A stretch of 64,000 bases of DNA from Dipteris shenzhenensis (taxonomy: Eukaryota > Polypodiophyta > Polypodiopsida > Gleicheniales). Both the position numbers and the translations under genes were made by a program. The notes under the pieces are model-generated. The model made no database searches and was not told the DNA's origin. It worked only from the letters and a program-made list of their open reading frames with translations. Shown piece after piece: positions 45,346-57,830 of this stretch. Location: the NCBI GenBank assembly GCA_047967505.1, contig CM106538.1; one strand, 5' to 3'. Within the stretch, counting starts at the first letter, position 1. The number at the start of each line of letters is the position of its first letter.

Positions 45346-45537
45346 CTGACTAACAATAGTTTAAGAAAGACCTACTATTTTTTGCTAAATTCCAAATCTG
45401 AGCACAATAGTAGAAAGAGCTTGAAAAATAGAGTAATTTTTCTTTTAGAGTGCCTCAATTTGAGCTATGCATCAAAATTTATGACGCTTTGAAGTTTTGG
45501 CTATGTATGTAAAACGTCCCCCAAAAAAGAAGGCCAT

Positions 45538-45630
45538 GTGGCTTTTCAGCCATCAAAGTGCCACGTGGAATCCAAATAGACACGTGTCTATTTAGATGCC
45601 ACATGGCAATTCGGTGGCCGAAATGCCAAG
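45538..45630. repeat. Near-palindrome centred on CACGTG
   Basis: The centre lies at 45583/45584 within AGACACGTGTCT. The inner 24-nt arms (GCCACGTGGAATCCAAATAG and its partner CTATTTAGATGCCACATGGC) differ at about three positions. Pairing continues less perfectly to about 45540 and 45628. The arms also carry CCACGTGG/CCACATGG, so G-box cores occur at the centre and flanks. Could be a small fold-back element or a hairpin RNA source. Confidence 0.7.
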
Positions 45631-45708
45631 CCAAGACTTTGAAGCATGATAGCTTTTAGTGTATAGCTTGGATTGAGGCGCTTTAAAAAGGAAAAATACT
45701 TGAAATTT

Positions 45709-45756
45709 TAAGCTCTTTCTTCTGGTGTGCACCAAGCTCTTTCTTCTTGTGTGCAC
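45709..45756. repeat. 24-bp tandem duplication
   Basis: AAGCTCTTTCTTCTGGTGTG followed by CACC is repeated once in tandem with one change. Confidence 0.85.
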
Positions 45757-45885
45757 CGATTTGGGGATTTTGGAAACAAATTGAATGTCTATTTTAAGCT
45801 ACAAAGTTTTAGGCGCATGTATGGAAATGATGCAAGAGCATCTAAAAGAAGTGTGCGTGTGTGTGTGGGCATGCACACGAGCTTG

Positions 45886-45887
<2 letters not shown>

Positions 45888-45945
<58 letters not shown>
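45888..45945. repeat. (TC)n(AC)n compound microsatellite
   Basis: A CT run passes directly into a CA run; frames across it (SLSLTHTHTH) are artefacts. Confidence 0.9.
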
Positions 45946-45947
<2 letters not shown>

Positions 45948-46421
45948 ATGTTTTTATCAAAGCTATACTTATATATTAATATAAAATCTTGGCAAAAGTT
46001 TATTGAGCTAGTTTTCTTAGTTTCACAATATTTGTAGAACATACTACAATTATATGTATATTCTTTTGAATTTTAAATAAAAAGTTGTAAATCCTAGAGA
46101 AACTTTAAATTTTTTCTCATAAAAGTTTCAAATCTTGGCAAATTTTTCAAACCTTTATTTTTTTAAGGACATACAAACTTTCAACACCAATATAAAAGTT
46201 TCGCTTCTTAACAAAACTAATCGTAAAAAATCATCCATGACACACACACACACAAGAACACATGCACGCACGCACGTAAACTACCCCCAAACTACCCTTC
46301 ATCTCCCTTTTCATCCCTTCCCTTTCTTTCTGTCCCCACATGTCCCTTCCAACCATCCTCTCTCTCTCTGCCTCTCTCTCTCCCTCTCCACTTTTGCTCC
46401 CTTTCCTTTCTCTCCTAGCCC

Positions 46422-46425
46422 ATCA

Positions 46426-46458
<33 letters not shown>

Positions 46459-46487
46459 CTATATATATATATATATATATATAAAAT

Positions 46488-46547
<60 letters not shown>

Positions 46548-46569
46548 ACACACACATACACACACACAC

Positions 46570-46616
<47 letters not shown>

Positions 46617-46650
46617 CCTCCCTCCCTCCCCCCTCTCTCTCTCTCTCTCT
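46422..46650. repeat. Compound (TC)(TA)(CA)(TC) microsatellite
   Basis: Four consecutive low-complexity blocks over about 230 bp: TC, TATA, long CA with a few CG interruptions, then a long TC tract and CCCT. It produces long artefactual open frames on both strands. Confidence 0.9.
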
Positions 46651-47634
46651 GCATTTTACGGTTGGAAAAAACTTGATATTTGGAAAAAAACTTGCCATAT
46701 GGCATTTTGACGATTGAAATGCGACATGGTAGTCTTTGTAAATAGTATAAATTAACTTTTTTTGAGAGTGTTTTTTTTGGGGGGGTTGTGCATATGTGTT
46801 TGGCGAATTTTTTAAAGAAGGAACACTTTCTTGGATTGTTTTCAACTGGTAGGTTCAAATGTATACTCATGGCTATTAGGTACCCTACATGTTTTCTATG
46901 TGTTGTCAGGACACCACTGAGTGTGGGAGGCTTGTTAGCAAGAAGAGGAAGATGACCTGATTTGAGAGTCGGGGCAAGGAGGAAGTGCTAGAATGATTTA
47001 CATAGGCAAGAGTGCCAAGATTAAGGAGAGTGATGAGAATCATTAATGTGGATGGGTATGAAGGTCGAGCTCCCCCAACAATTTTGAAATGAAGAGGTTG
47101 ATTCAAAGAAGATCATTTGTGAGAGGAGGTGCAGACTTCTTCATCACCCCTAGTGCACTTTGGAATTGCAACCCCCTCAGAGTCTCCTCCTAGATTTGAG
47201 TAGGAAATCCCTTTGTGCCCTATGTCTCTGCCTCCTCAACCCCCATTTGAGCATCTACATATTGGTCAAGGGTTCTTGTTTCTTGTAGAGATTCTCATCT
47301 CAATTTGTAATTCTTTCCTCCTTGACAAGTATATGAGTACCACCTAAAGATCTCTTTAAGAGTGAGGAAATGGAAGAGGGTGATGAAGATGAGTTGAGTG
47401 GAGATGAGAATTCCTAGACTTCTCAACAACAAAAATGCTCAAGGAAGTAGAGACTATGGAGAAAGATTGCAAGCAAAGTGTTTCATAGCTCAAGGACCAT
47501 GAAACCAAGCCAATTGATGAATTGAAAATTCTAGCAAATAATTTCAAAAGGTATTCATTAAAGACAAGCTCAATTCTATAATAACATGACATGATTAAGT
47601 ATGCTAAAGCACAAAATTGGAAAAGTAGCTGTGA
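46651..47634. other. No gene recognised
   Basis: Only short frames; the last part reads as Glu/Asp-rich coding-like sequence leading into the 30-bp repeats but carries stops. Confidence 0.35.
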
Positions 47635-47950
47635 AGAGGCCCTACATTTTGAGGTGGCTGAGCAAGAGAGGCTCCTGAGAGAGGTGACTGAGCAAGAGAG
47701 GCTCCTGAGAGAGGTGACTGAGCAAGAGAGGCTCCTAAGAGAACAAAGGGTCTAATTGTTGGAAAAATAGTTGGCTGCTCATAAAGTGGACTCGACTAGC
47801 AAAACTTTCATAATGTCCAAGAGAGGCCCTACATTTTGAGGTGGCTAAGCAAGAGAGGCTCCTCAAAGGACAAAGGGTCCAAGTGTTGGAAAGATAGTTG
47901 ATTTCTAAAACTGGACTCGACTAGCAAGACTTTGACAATGTCCAAGTAGA
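47635..47950 (+). repeat. 30-bp in-frame repeat inside a larger tandem duplication
   Basis: Three perfect or near-perfect 30-bp units at 47651-47680, 47681-47710 and 47711-47740 encode EV(A/T)EQERLLR, a heptad-like charged coiled-coil pattern. A longer unit (about 47635-47821) that begins GAGGCCCTACATTTTGAGG is repeated at 47823-47950 with only one 30-bp unit. The host frame has stops, so it is probably a relic of a coiled-coil protein or a gag-like protein. Confidence 0.7.
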
Positions 47951-48730
47951 GCTATGGGCTTCCAAGTCCATGAAAACGGGCATGAGGATGGTTACAATTC
48001 AGCTATGGCAAAGTCAATGGGAGAACCAATTGGTCAACATGATACTAGTATTGAGTAGAATTCACTAACTTGATTGAAGAGCTCTAGAAAAGGGAGAGTG
48101 CCAAACTCATCATCAAGTAGAAGTAGATTCAATTTGTTTCAAAAGGGATGAGTTGAAGAAGAAAAGCTTCAATAAAGTTTGGTTCTATTTTTGAGCAATT
48201 TCTTTTCTCTTATTATAAATATTTCTATTACTCTAAAATCTTTTTTCTCTTATTGTAAATATTCATGTTATTTTAAAACCACTTTTCTTATTATAAATAT
48301 TTCCATTATTCTAAAACCAATTCTCTTATTATAAATATTCATATTATTCTAAAACCACTTTTCTTGTAATAAGATGTTGAATGTTGCATATGTAACATCT
48401 TCAAGTGTTGTGATTGGGAAAGATCACCTCCATGCAGGTGAGTTTTGAATAATCAGGACCTACCCTTAGCTTAATAATACTCTGTGAAGATAAAGAGAGT
48501 GGATATCGAGAGACATTAAAGTTCATAAAAGGAATTTGAAGCTCTTGTTGGATCACGATAGAGTAAAGTAGGGGAGAGACTTGGTGTTCTGTCATCCTTC
48601 TCTTTGTATACCTAATAGAAAATATAAGTGGAATTCCATTTAATTCAATGAAACTATTTGGTCTTTCAATAGCTTTTCTATGTGTGTCTCTAAGTGAATG
48701 AATCTATATGTAAGTGCATATCTAGATCTT
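47951..48730. other. No gene recognised; short AT-rich repeats
   Basis: TCTTATTATAAATATTC-type units recur four times between about 48210 and 48370. The sequence then runs into the copia gag-like remnant at about 48735. Confidence 0.4.
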
Positions 48731-48734
48731 CAAT

Positions 48735-48851
48735 ATGACTAATTGGGATCATGCAAAGGAGATAGGAAGAAAGGCTCAAATGCAAGTGTGCATTGTTCAT
48801 TCATTAAGAACAATCTTGGAAGGAAATATTCCTATAGAGACTAATTAGGTG
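48735..48851 (+). pseudogene. gag: 5' part of older copia gag, split by the 48857-54273 element
   Basis: Reads MTNWDHAKEIGRKAQMQ...LRTILEGNIPIET, resembling the N-terminal gag region of Ty1/copia elements. Directly after the younger element, the sequence from 54279 continues in the same frame (W SIENLKTSMSLT) once one copy of the target duplication is removed. Probably belongs to the degenerate copia at 54950-57830. Confidence 0.4.
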
Positions 48852-48856
48852 TCGAC

Positions 48857-49215
48857 TGTTGAGATATCGAGCTCCACTCGTGATATGCCAGGGTGACCAT
48901 TGTGCATTTATGTCACCGACTTGTTAGCTGCAGATGTGGTTGGTACATCGCCCATGAATAATAGCTGGATGACAGCTATCTTATGTACTCTAGTTAGTGG
49001 CTTAGTTAGTATGCCACCTAGGTTAGCTGAGTTTGGTTTGAGACCCACATATAGGGTTCATCTATTCCCTTTGTATTGAGAGAGAGACTTCTTTTGGCTT
49101 TCACAACTAAGAAGAGGAAAACTGTTTTTAGCCTCCACCTTTGTGTGTATTCCCCCATTGTGTATGTGAGAAAGCTGCAAGTGAGACTCCTTATCTCTCT
49201 CCCACTCTCTTCGCA
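48857..49215 (+). repeat. 5' LTR of the copia element
   Basis: Begins TGTTGAGATATCGAG and ends TCTTCGCA. Compared with the 3' LTR it has a 19-bp extra stretch after TGTTG and a 12-bp duplication of GGCTTAGTTAGT character. Confidence 0.9.
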
Positions 49216-49227
49216 TGGTATCAAAGC
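49216..49227 (+). other. Primer binding site (initiator tRNA-Met)
   Basis: TGGTATCAAAGC directly follows the 5' LTR; it matches the common plant copia primer site TGGTATCAGAGC except for one base. Confidence 0.85.
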
Positions 49228-49748
49228 TCGGTTCATGGTAAGGAGCTCAAGGAAGCAAACCAAGTTCACAGTGTCTTGGTAAGAGGATCAGTGTTGCTTT
49301 CCTTTTTCGAGTTTGGGAGTAAATCTCTGCAGGTAGCACAGCCGGAAAGTGCAAGAGTGCACTGTCTCAGATTGAGATGCCCTTCATGGTGCAGCAAGAG
49401 GGTAGTATATGCTACGGGAAAGGCAAAGCCCTTTCTGATTTGAGGCCGTTTTGGGGCCTGCCATTTTGGTGGCGGAAGTTTTCCGCAGGCACTCAGAAAA
49501 GTGCCCTGTTTTGGCTGTGCGACCATTGTTCTGCAAGTCAGTGAAAAGTTACCGTAAAAATTGCATCGTATGCCTATGCGCAGAGATATTGGGAGTGACA
49601 GAATCATTCTTATTGCCTGTTGATGCAAAATAGTCACTAGGAAGTGACTGTGTGGTCAAATACCACCTTCGTCAGTTTTGCAGATCTACCCTTGTGAGAC
49701 AAAAGAAGTGTTTTTTGTAGTGACATAATATTTTTGCAGTGTTCTGTA

Positions 49749-52700
49749 ATGGCATCTGATGCTCTTTCACAGATAGTCACTGAAAAGCTTGACAAGAACA
49801 ACTTCCAAGCATGGAAGTTTAGAATGATGAATTTCCTTAAGGGAAAAGGCTATTGGGAATTCATTACTGGAGCTAAACAAGAACCGGTTATTCCTAATGT
49901 TCCCAATCAACAGGAGTTGCAGGCATTTAAAGGATGGCATGAGAGAGCCAGAAAAGTTATGTACTCGCTATATATCAGTACTTCAGATTCTATGATTATG
50001 CATATTCGGGATGCAAGCATGCCGAAGGAGGCGTGGGATACTTTGACAAAAATGTACAGCACAAATATGCAAGCTAGGAATATGCAGCTCAAGTAGGAGT
50101 TGCATGATGTGTAGAAAGAAAATATGAGATGCACTTGCTTCCATTAAGTCGCTAGTGGAAGATGATGATTTAGTTTCTGTGACCTTGAATGGTCTAGGAA
50201 AGGATTATGCACAGTTTCAGACATTCATTGCCGCCCGTATAAAATTTCCTGATTTTGAGGAGTTGATTGCTCTTCTAATTTCTAAAGAGCAGAGAAATGG
50301 TGGAGCATCTTCTTCAAGAGGAACTTCAAAAGAAACTGTCTTCTACTCAAATGCTGGAAGAGGTAGAGGCAGAGGTAGAGCAGGTCGATCTGGAGGCCAT
50401 GGCAGAAATTAGAATATGCAGCAAATTCAAGAAAACCAGTCCTATGGAGGAGGACGTGGTAACCTTAGAGGCAAGGGGAGCCAAAGAGGTCATGGTGGAT
50501 GGCAGAGGCCAAAATGCAAATAGCAATGTTGAATGCTACTACTGTGGTAAAATGGGTCATATGGCTAAAGATTGCTATAAAAAGCAGAATGACATTATGA
50601 ATGGAAAATTGCAGCAAGGCAATTATGCATCCTCTAGTAGACAGGGTGATGATAGAAATGAGCATTTGTTTATGGTGCAGCACATGACCAATTCTGTGAC
50701 AAGTGCAGAAGAAAGCAAGGATGTGTGGTATGTTGACTCAGGTGCGTCAAACCACATGACAGGTCATGCAAAATGGATGCAGGATGCAAGGAAAATGGAA
50801 AAACCAAGATTTATGGAGAATGGTGATGATACTGCACATCCTATTGTGCAGATTGGTAAAATTCCTTTGTTTATGCAGGATGGGAAAAATAAATACCTAT
50901 ATGATGTATTTCATGTCCCGAACATCACCAAGAACCTGGTTTCTATTGGTCAAATGGTTGAGCAAGGCTTGGAGGTCAGATTTAATCCTCATGGATGCTT
51001 TGTTGAGGATATGAAAAATAAAGGTCGCTTGATAACAAAAGGGAAGAAGAAGGGCATGATGTTTACGTTGGATGAAGACATGCCTGAATTGAGTGCAGCA
51101 ATGTTTGCACATGGGACCGGTGTAGTTGCAGATATTGATATTTGGCATAAACACATTGGTCATGTTAATGTACAGTAACTTAAATTAATGTAGGCCCAAA
51201 ATATTGTTGTAGGATTGCCTAAGTTCAAGGTTGCAGAAATGCATAAGGTATGTGAAGCCTATCAATTTGGAAAACAGGCAAGGAAACCATTTCCTAGACA
51301 TGTTCAAGAGAGTTAGAGGCCATTGGAATTAATCCACTCTGATGTGTGGACTACTAAAGCTGCATCTATTGGAGGCTATCATTATTTTGTCACTTTTATT
51401 TATGACTACAGCATAAAAGTTTGGGTGTATTTTATGAAAAAGAAAAGTAAAGTGCTTGGGCATTTCAAAGCTTTTAAAGCTATGATTGAAAAAGAAACAG
51501 GCTTGCAAATAAAATGCCGAAGGTCAAATGGAGGGGGAGAGTACCTCTCAAATGAGTTTGCAAGGTTCCTGCAAGAGCATGGCATAAAGCAGCAATATTC
51601 ATGCAGTCATACCCCACAGCAAAATGGACTTGCAGAAAGGAAAAACAGGCATATTGGAGAGGTATCTCATGCCATGCTCAATGAAAAAGACCTCCCAGAT
51701 TTTTATTGGGCTGAAGCAGTTGCTAAAGTAGTCTACATAATAAACAGGACTCCCACTATAGCAATACATGGCATGATGCCAGAGGAGAGCTATACTGGTA
51801 GGAAACCAAATATTTCTCATTTGAAAGTTTTTGGTTGCATTGCCTATGTTCATGTGCTAGATGAGTTGGGATCGAAGTTGGATCCAAAAGCTGAGAAGTG
51901 CATCTTTATTGGATATTCTCTACAATAGAAAGGGTATAGATGCTATAATCCTTCTACTCGTAAGTTTACAGTGAGCAGAGATGTTGTTTTTGATGAGATG
52001 AGCAGCTGGTATAAACCAGTAAATGTGATTAATGTAGATGCACAAAATGGTAATGCTACATAGAATTCATAGCAGCAATCACAAAATATTAGTGGACCTG
52101 TAGTGTCCTCTAGTAGTGGTTCACATACTTTACCATGGACACGTAGATTGAGATTGGGAGAATCTCCTCAAAGCAATGCAAATAGTGATATGCAAGTCTA
52201 GTGGCTTAGAACAGAGCCTTGATGATGAGTTGGGTATTCCTTCTATTATTACACCTGGCGTAAGGAAGACAAGGGATGTTTTGAGAGCACCTGGTAGTGA
52301 GCCTATTTTGCACAGGTCTACCAGAGTTATCCTGTGGATAGGCTGAAATATGATGAGTTTACAGCCATTCACTATGCCTATATGGTCAAAGTGATACAAG
52401 AACCAGAACCCACTTCTTTTGAGCAAGCCATGGGAAAAGAAAAATGGAAGAAAGCCATGGATGAAGAAATGGATGCCTTGGAAGCAAATGATACATGGGA
52501 ATTGGTGCCTTTGCCTAAAGACAAGAATGCAATTGGCTGCAAGTGGGTTTATAAGGTGAAGCACAATGCATATGCATCTGTGAGTAGATATAAGGCAAGA
52601 TTACTTGTCAAGGGGTATGCACCGAGATATGGCATTGATTATGAAGAAACATTCAGTCTGGTTGCAAGGATGGCAACTATAAGAGCAGTCATTGCTATGG

Positions 52701-53947
52701 TTGCATTGAAGGGATGGTCTTTACGTCAGATGGATGTAAAGAATGCCTTCTTGCATGGTGATTTGCAGGAAGAGGTCTATGTGGAGCAGCCACCATGTTA
52801 TATGCATGCTGTTCATCCTAAGTTTGTTTGCAGGTTGAAGAAAGCCTTGTATGGCTTGAAGCAAGCACCTAGAGCATGGTCTGACAAGATAGGGCAGTAT
52901 CTTGTCACTATTGGTTTTCATATTTCCATGGCAGATTTCTCACTTTATGTGAGAAAAACACAGAAAGGTATTATGCTGCTTGTCATTTATGTTGATGATT
53001 TGATCATCACAGGTGATAGTGATGAAGATATCCTTCATGTGAAAATGCTATTGAAGCAGAAGTTTGAGATGAAGGATTTGGGAGAGCTGCATTACTTCTT
53101 GGGATCGAGGTGATTAGATCCACAAGTGGGATATGGCTTTTGCAGAGGCAGCATGGATTGGACATGCTGTCCAAATATGGGATAATAGGCTGTAAGCCTA
53201 TTTCAGTTCCTTTGGAGCAGAATGTGAAGTTGGGTTCAGATGCAGGTGAGCTTCTGGAAGACCCTACTATGTACACATGCATAGTAGGAAGTTTGATTTA
53301 TATGACTATTACCAGGCCAAATTTGAGCTATGTTGTTGGGTTGGTAAGTTAGTTTATGCAGGTTCCAAGGAAATCACATTTGGATGTGGCTAGACGCATA
53401 CTAAGGTATGTGAAGTCCACATTGCAGTATGGACTATTTTATGAGACTGGGGTTCAGATATAAGTGCATGGATACACTGATGCTGATTGGGCTGGTAGTA
53501 TTTCTGATAGACGATCTACTAGTGGATATGTGTTTTTTTTTGGGAGTGCTGCAATCACTTGCAGCAGCAAGAAATAGCCTACAGTTGCCTTGTCGAGCAC
53601 AGAGGCTGAATATAGAGGTGCAATAATGGCTGCATGTGAGGCAGCTTGATGCATAAGCTGCTTTATGATGTGCATCAGTATATAGATGGGCCAGTTGTCA
53701 TTTATTGTGACAACATGAGCAGTATACACTTGGCAAATAACCCAGTCTATCATGCTTAAACAAAGCACATTGAGGTGCATTACCACTATGTGCGGGAGAA
53801 GGTTCTAGTAGGTTTTATTGCTCTAGTTTATGCCAGCATAGAGGATCAAGTAGTTGACATATTCACGAAGGCATTGGGTGCAGAGAAGCTGGGCAAGTTC
53901 AGAGACCTACTTGGTGTGCAAGAATTGGGATTGAGCTCGAGGGGGAG
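49749..53947 (+). pseudogene. Copia gag-pol polyprotein, mutated
   Basis: Start MASDALSQIVTEKLDKNN. The gag part reads WKFRMMNFLKGKGYW and PKEAWDTLTKMY, with a stop at 50094. The zinc knuckle is CYYCGKMGHMAKDC near 50530 (CX2CX4HX4C). Protease is WYVDSGASNHMTG near 50727. Integrase has HSDVW for the first Asp and QQNGLAERKNRHI, but the second-Asp motif normally reading RSDNGGEY is RRSNGGGEY, so the catalytic Asp is lost. RT has QMDVKNAFLHGDLQEEV and VIYVDDLIITG. RNase H has GYTDADWAGS and STEAEYRG. Stops at 51176 and nearby, and an apparent 1-bp deletion near 53102 (FLG then SR instead of IEV), break the frame. It would need help in trans. Confidence 0.9.
53939..53947 (+). other. Polypurine tract
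   Basis: GAGGGGGAG lies immediately before TGTTG of the 3' LTR, the expected plus-strand priming site. Confidence 0.85.
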
Positions 53948-54273
53948 TGTTGTGATATGCCAGGGTGACCGTTGTGCATTTATGTCACCGACTTGTTAGA
54001 GCTACAGATGCGGTTGGTAGACCGCCCATGAATAATAGCTGGATGACAGCTATCTTTATGTACTCTAGTTAGTATGCCACCTAGGATAGCTGAGTTTGGT
54101 TTAAGACCCACATATAGGGTTCATCTATTCCTTTTGTACTGAGAGAGAGACTTCTTTTGGCTTTCACAACTAAGAAGAGGAAAACTGTTTTCAGCCTCCA
54201 CCTTTGATTCCCCCATTGTGTATGTGAGAAAGCTGCAAGTGAGACTCCTTACCTCTCTCCCACTCTCTTCACA
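53948..54273 (+). repeat. 3' LTR of the copia element
   Basis: Begins TGTTGTGATATGCC and ends TCTTCACA; followed by the target duplication TCGAC. It is 33 bp shorter than the 5' LTR because of the indels listed for that LTR. Confidence 0.9.
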
Positions 54274-54278
54274 TCGAC

Positions 54279-57200
54279 ATGGTCAATAGAAAATCTTAAA
54301 ACCTCCATGAGCTTGACTTGATGTATCAATTCGTTTGATATTCAAGAGTGACAAGGCTAGGTGAATGAGTGAAACTAAGTATCTTTAATTATCGATGAGG
54401 GTACTTGCCTACATTGAATAGCGTTTCACTCTTCTAGTTGTTTGATTCAATTGACAAGATCAGTTTAAGACAAACTTTTCCAATAATAAGTCACAAAATG
54501 TGAATAGTCATAGAAGATGAAAAGCCATAAATCATCAAGAGAGTTTGAGACAAATTTTTTTCCAATAATAGGTGACAAAATGTGAATAGTCATAAAATAT
54601 GGAAAGCCATAAGTCATCAATATTATCTATAAGAAGTCACATCTCTTTCAGAACTATGTATGAGAGACTAGCAATGTGATATGAGATGTCTAAGGATATT
54701 AATATATGCAAACAAGCATGTAGTTCTTTAGTTCCATTATTTGAATTTCCATTATCTTTTGTTTGTGATTATAAAGTATTCCATTGAAGGATATTGATAC
54801 GTACAAAGGCTAGTCATGTTGAATCTAAAGGCTTTCTAATAAAATTTGATCTTGTTTAATGTCTTTTTAAAGGGACTAGTTTCCCTTTTACACCGTGGTG
54901 TATCATCTCATAAGACAAGACATTAAGAATAGTTTATAGAGGTCAAGCCATTAGAATTATTCAAGATGTTATCTACATTGTAGATAACACATTTGAATCC
55001 TATCAAGGTAAAGGCATAGTCACTAAAAATGATTTTACTAAAAGAAAAGGATTAGTGAATGATGTACTCTTTGTTGCTAAACTTAGCATAGTAAGAATAT
55101 TTTATGAGTTGGACAAATGATAGAGCTTCATTAAAGAGTCCTTTTGATGGAGATGAATGTAGAATTGGAGATAGAGCTAGAGCAATTTAGCTAATTGAAA
55201 AAGTGGTGAAATAAGGATGCTTATTTAAAATGCTAGCTTTAGACTCGAACTTCCATGCCACGACAGCTAAACATCAACCCATGCCATTGTCTACAATAAG
55301 GCACAATAGATATGGTCATGTTAGCTTCAAAATTTTGATGCAATTGAGAAACACATTCCAAAAATTGAATTTCTTGGAACATATTGCAAAGAATATACTT
55401 CAGTAAAGAATAAATATCCAAACTTAGAGGAACAATTCCTAAAGCAAGAGGTACTCTTGTTTTGAGTTCATACAAATGAGGTTATGCCCAAACCTGTAGC
55501 AAAAATGGTCCAATGTACTACTTCATTTTCATCAAGAATACATCAGATATTGTTTTCTCTATTTTCTCAAGGAGAAATCTAAAGTTTTTGCTAGGTTTCA
55601 AGATTTCAAAGTCATAGTAGAGAACCAAATAGGAAGAAGATAAAAGTTAATTGATTAGATAGAGGGTGTGAATACACATCTTTTGCATTCATGAACCTTT
55701 GCAAGAGTAATGGAATTTGAAGACAATTCACGTGTGTAGACACTCCTTAGAAAAATGTAGTTACTGAAGTATTGGGTATCTCTACATGTTTGGATGAATA
55801 GTATATACCATAATATAGGACAATCATCATAGAAACCTAGACTTTGACTCACACAATTGCATCATGGCTTGCTATGGTGATGAGAGCAATGCACAAAAGT
55901 TGTATGGTACCATCAACCAAAAGGTTATTACCTCCAAAGATGTAGTGTTTGATGAAGAACCAAAATGGAAGTTACCAAATACACAAGACATGGTCACACC
56001 AACAACTTAGACACATACAGAGAAGGCTAGTGAAGAAAAGCAAGTATTTCTAGAAAATACCCTAGAAGAGAAACAAATTAGATGGTATAAAAGACTACCT
56101 AGGTTGACATATTCTCAAAAGGAAAAGAAATTTGACTTGATAGCAAATATTATGCGCTTATGACTAACATCATGGCAATTAAAAAGCGTGTTTTGAGTAT
56201 GTAGTCAACAATCTAGAATGGAAAATTATTATGGATGTTAAAATGGATGCTTTGTACAAAAAAATGTGGGATTTGTGTCAATTTTACCACTAGGAAAGTA
56301 TGCAATAGCAAACAAGTGAATTAACAAAGTGAAGGAAAATATAGATGGCAACATTGAAATATATAAATCCACACTAGTTGCAAATTTTTTGGACAAAATA
56401 GACTATAGGGAAAGGTTATGGTAAGACTTATGCAACAGTAGCCAGCTTGGACTCAATAATATTTTTGATATCTGTAGCTACACTTAACAGATGGAATGTG
56501 TACAAGTTCGATGTAAAAAAGGTTTTTCTTAGTGGCTACTTAAATGAAGAAGTCTACATGCAACAACCATCAAGTCTACTTAGTGGTATGTTGAACATGG
56601 CAAGAAAATTAGGGTTTCCATCTTTGCAAAAGTCTCCATATCCTAGAAAACTCACCCTAAAGTTTGTATAGCAAAATCGGCAAGTATTTTTCTGATCAAG
56701 AATACATGAAGTCTAGTGTAGATTATACACTGTACTACAAAGTTACAAGAAAGAGACCACCATTCCCCTTTTATTTCTATATGATCTAGTTGTGATAGAA
56801 GAAATGAGAGATTCATCACCAAGATGACACAATAATTATTTTGGCATGGATTTATGCATTATTTTCTTGGCATTGAGTGTTGGAGAGACTTAGATAGAAC
56901 CTCTAAGAGACAATAAAAATATGCTAACAGTATCCTAAAGAAATTTCACCTAGTAGATTGCAAGATTACACCCACTCCCATGGAGCAAATTTTGAAACGT
57001 AGGATCCAAAAAGTTCTACAGTCAATGACAAGTACTATTGGTAGCTCATCAAATCTCTTATATATCTGACTTTCACAAGGTGAGCACAAGGCCAAATATT
57101 TGTTATATAGTAAGTTCACATGCACAGTTATGGAAAATCCAAAACAATCTCATTGGAATGCAACCAAGAGATTTTGACTTACATCATAATCAAAAGATAA

Positions 57201-57830
57201 TTTGGAAAAAAATATAGACAAATTCATTTTAGGTTGCATGGATAGTGTGATTATGCAAGAGATCATGAGAAAAAGAAATCCACACAATGATATGCATTTT
57301 TTCTTGGTCAAGTTGCAATATAATGGTTTCCAAACAAACAATTAATCATTTCTTTGTCTTCAACCAAAGCAAAATATACAGAACTCACAATAGGTGCATG
57401 TGAAGCTATATGGCTCAAGAGAATATTGTCAGCTATATGACTCAGGAGACTATTCTTAACTATATGGCTCAGAAGACTATTGTAAGAAATAGATTATTTT
57501 GATGGCACAAAGCCAACAGTAATCTATAGTGATCAATCATCTCAAGAATTAGCCAAGAATCTAGTATGTGATGAATTATAGGACAAAGAATATTGATGTG
57601 AAAGAGCACTTCATCAAAGAAAGAGTGTTACTTGGTAACATTACATTGCAACATTGTGATAGTAGTACAGACAATGTTGAAGATATCTTTACCAAATCAC
57701 TAGGGAAGAGCTTTTCAAGAAACACTAACAAGCTCTCCGTTTGACTTAGAGGAAGTACATTCCCATTAAGGGGGTCCTTCTTCACCACCTAGAATCATCA
57801 TCTTGAGGGAAGGCCTACTTCATGATGTTG
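54279..57830 (+). pseudogene. Older, heavily degraded Ty1/copia element
   Basis: Pieces of copia pol survive in order over all three frames. DVLFVAKLS and GHVSFKILMQLRNTFQKL lie before 55370. Integrase-like CEYTSFAFMNLCKSNGI and RQFTCVDTP lie near 55680. RT-like YKFDVKKVFLSGYLNEEVYM is near 56500. RNase H-like SLSSTKAKYTELTIGACEAI is near 57360, and NVKEHFIKERVLLGN with DIFTKSLG near 57600-57700. Purine-rich CTTGAGGGAAGG at about 57800 may be the polypurine tract. No LTR pair was recognised. The region 54279-54900 probably holds the rest of its gag. Confidence 0.7.

Larger units (their letters stand above)
48852..54278 (+). mobile_element. Complete Ty1/copia retrotransposon with TCGAC target duplication
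   Basis: Both LTRs, primer binding site, gag-pol and polypurine tract are present. The flanking 5-bp direct repeats TCGAC (48852-48856 and 54274-54278) are identical and fix the borders at 48857 and 54273. The domain order gag-protease-integrase-RT-RNase H identifies Ty1/copia. LTRs differ by about 12 substitutions over roughly 315 aligned bases by eye, plus indels of 19, 12, 5, 2 and 1 bp, so insertion is not very recent. Several stops and frameshifts make it non-autonomous. Confidence 0.92.

Noticed and set aside
44975-46870. Long Tyr/Ile, Ser/Leu and His/Thr frames on both strands
   Set aside because: Translations of AT, TC and CA microsatellites.
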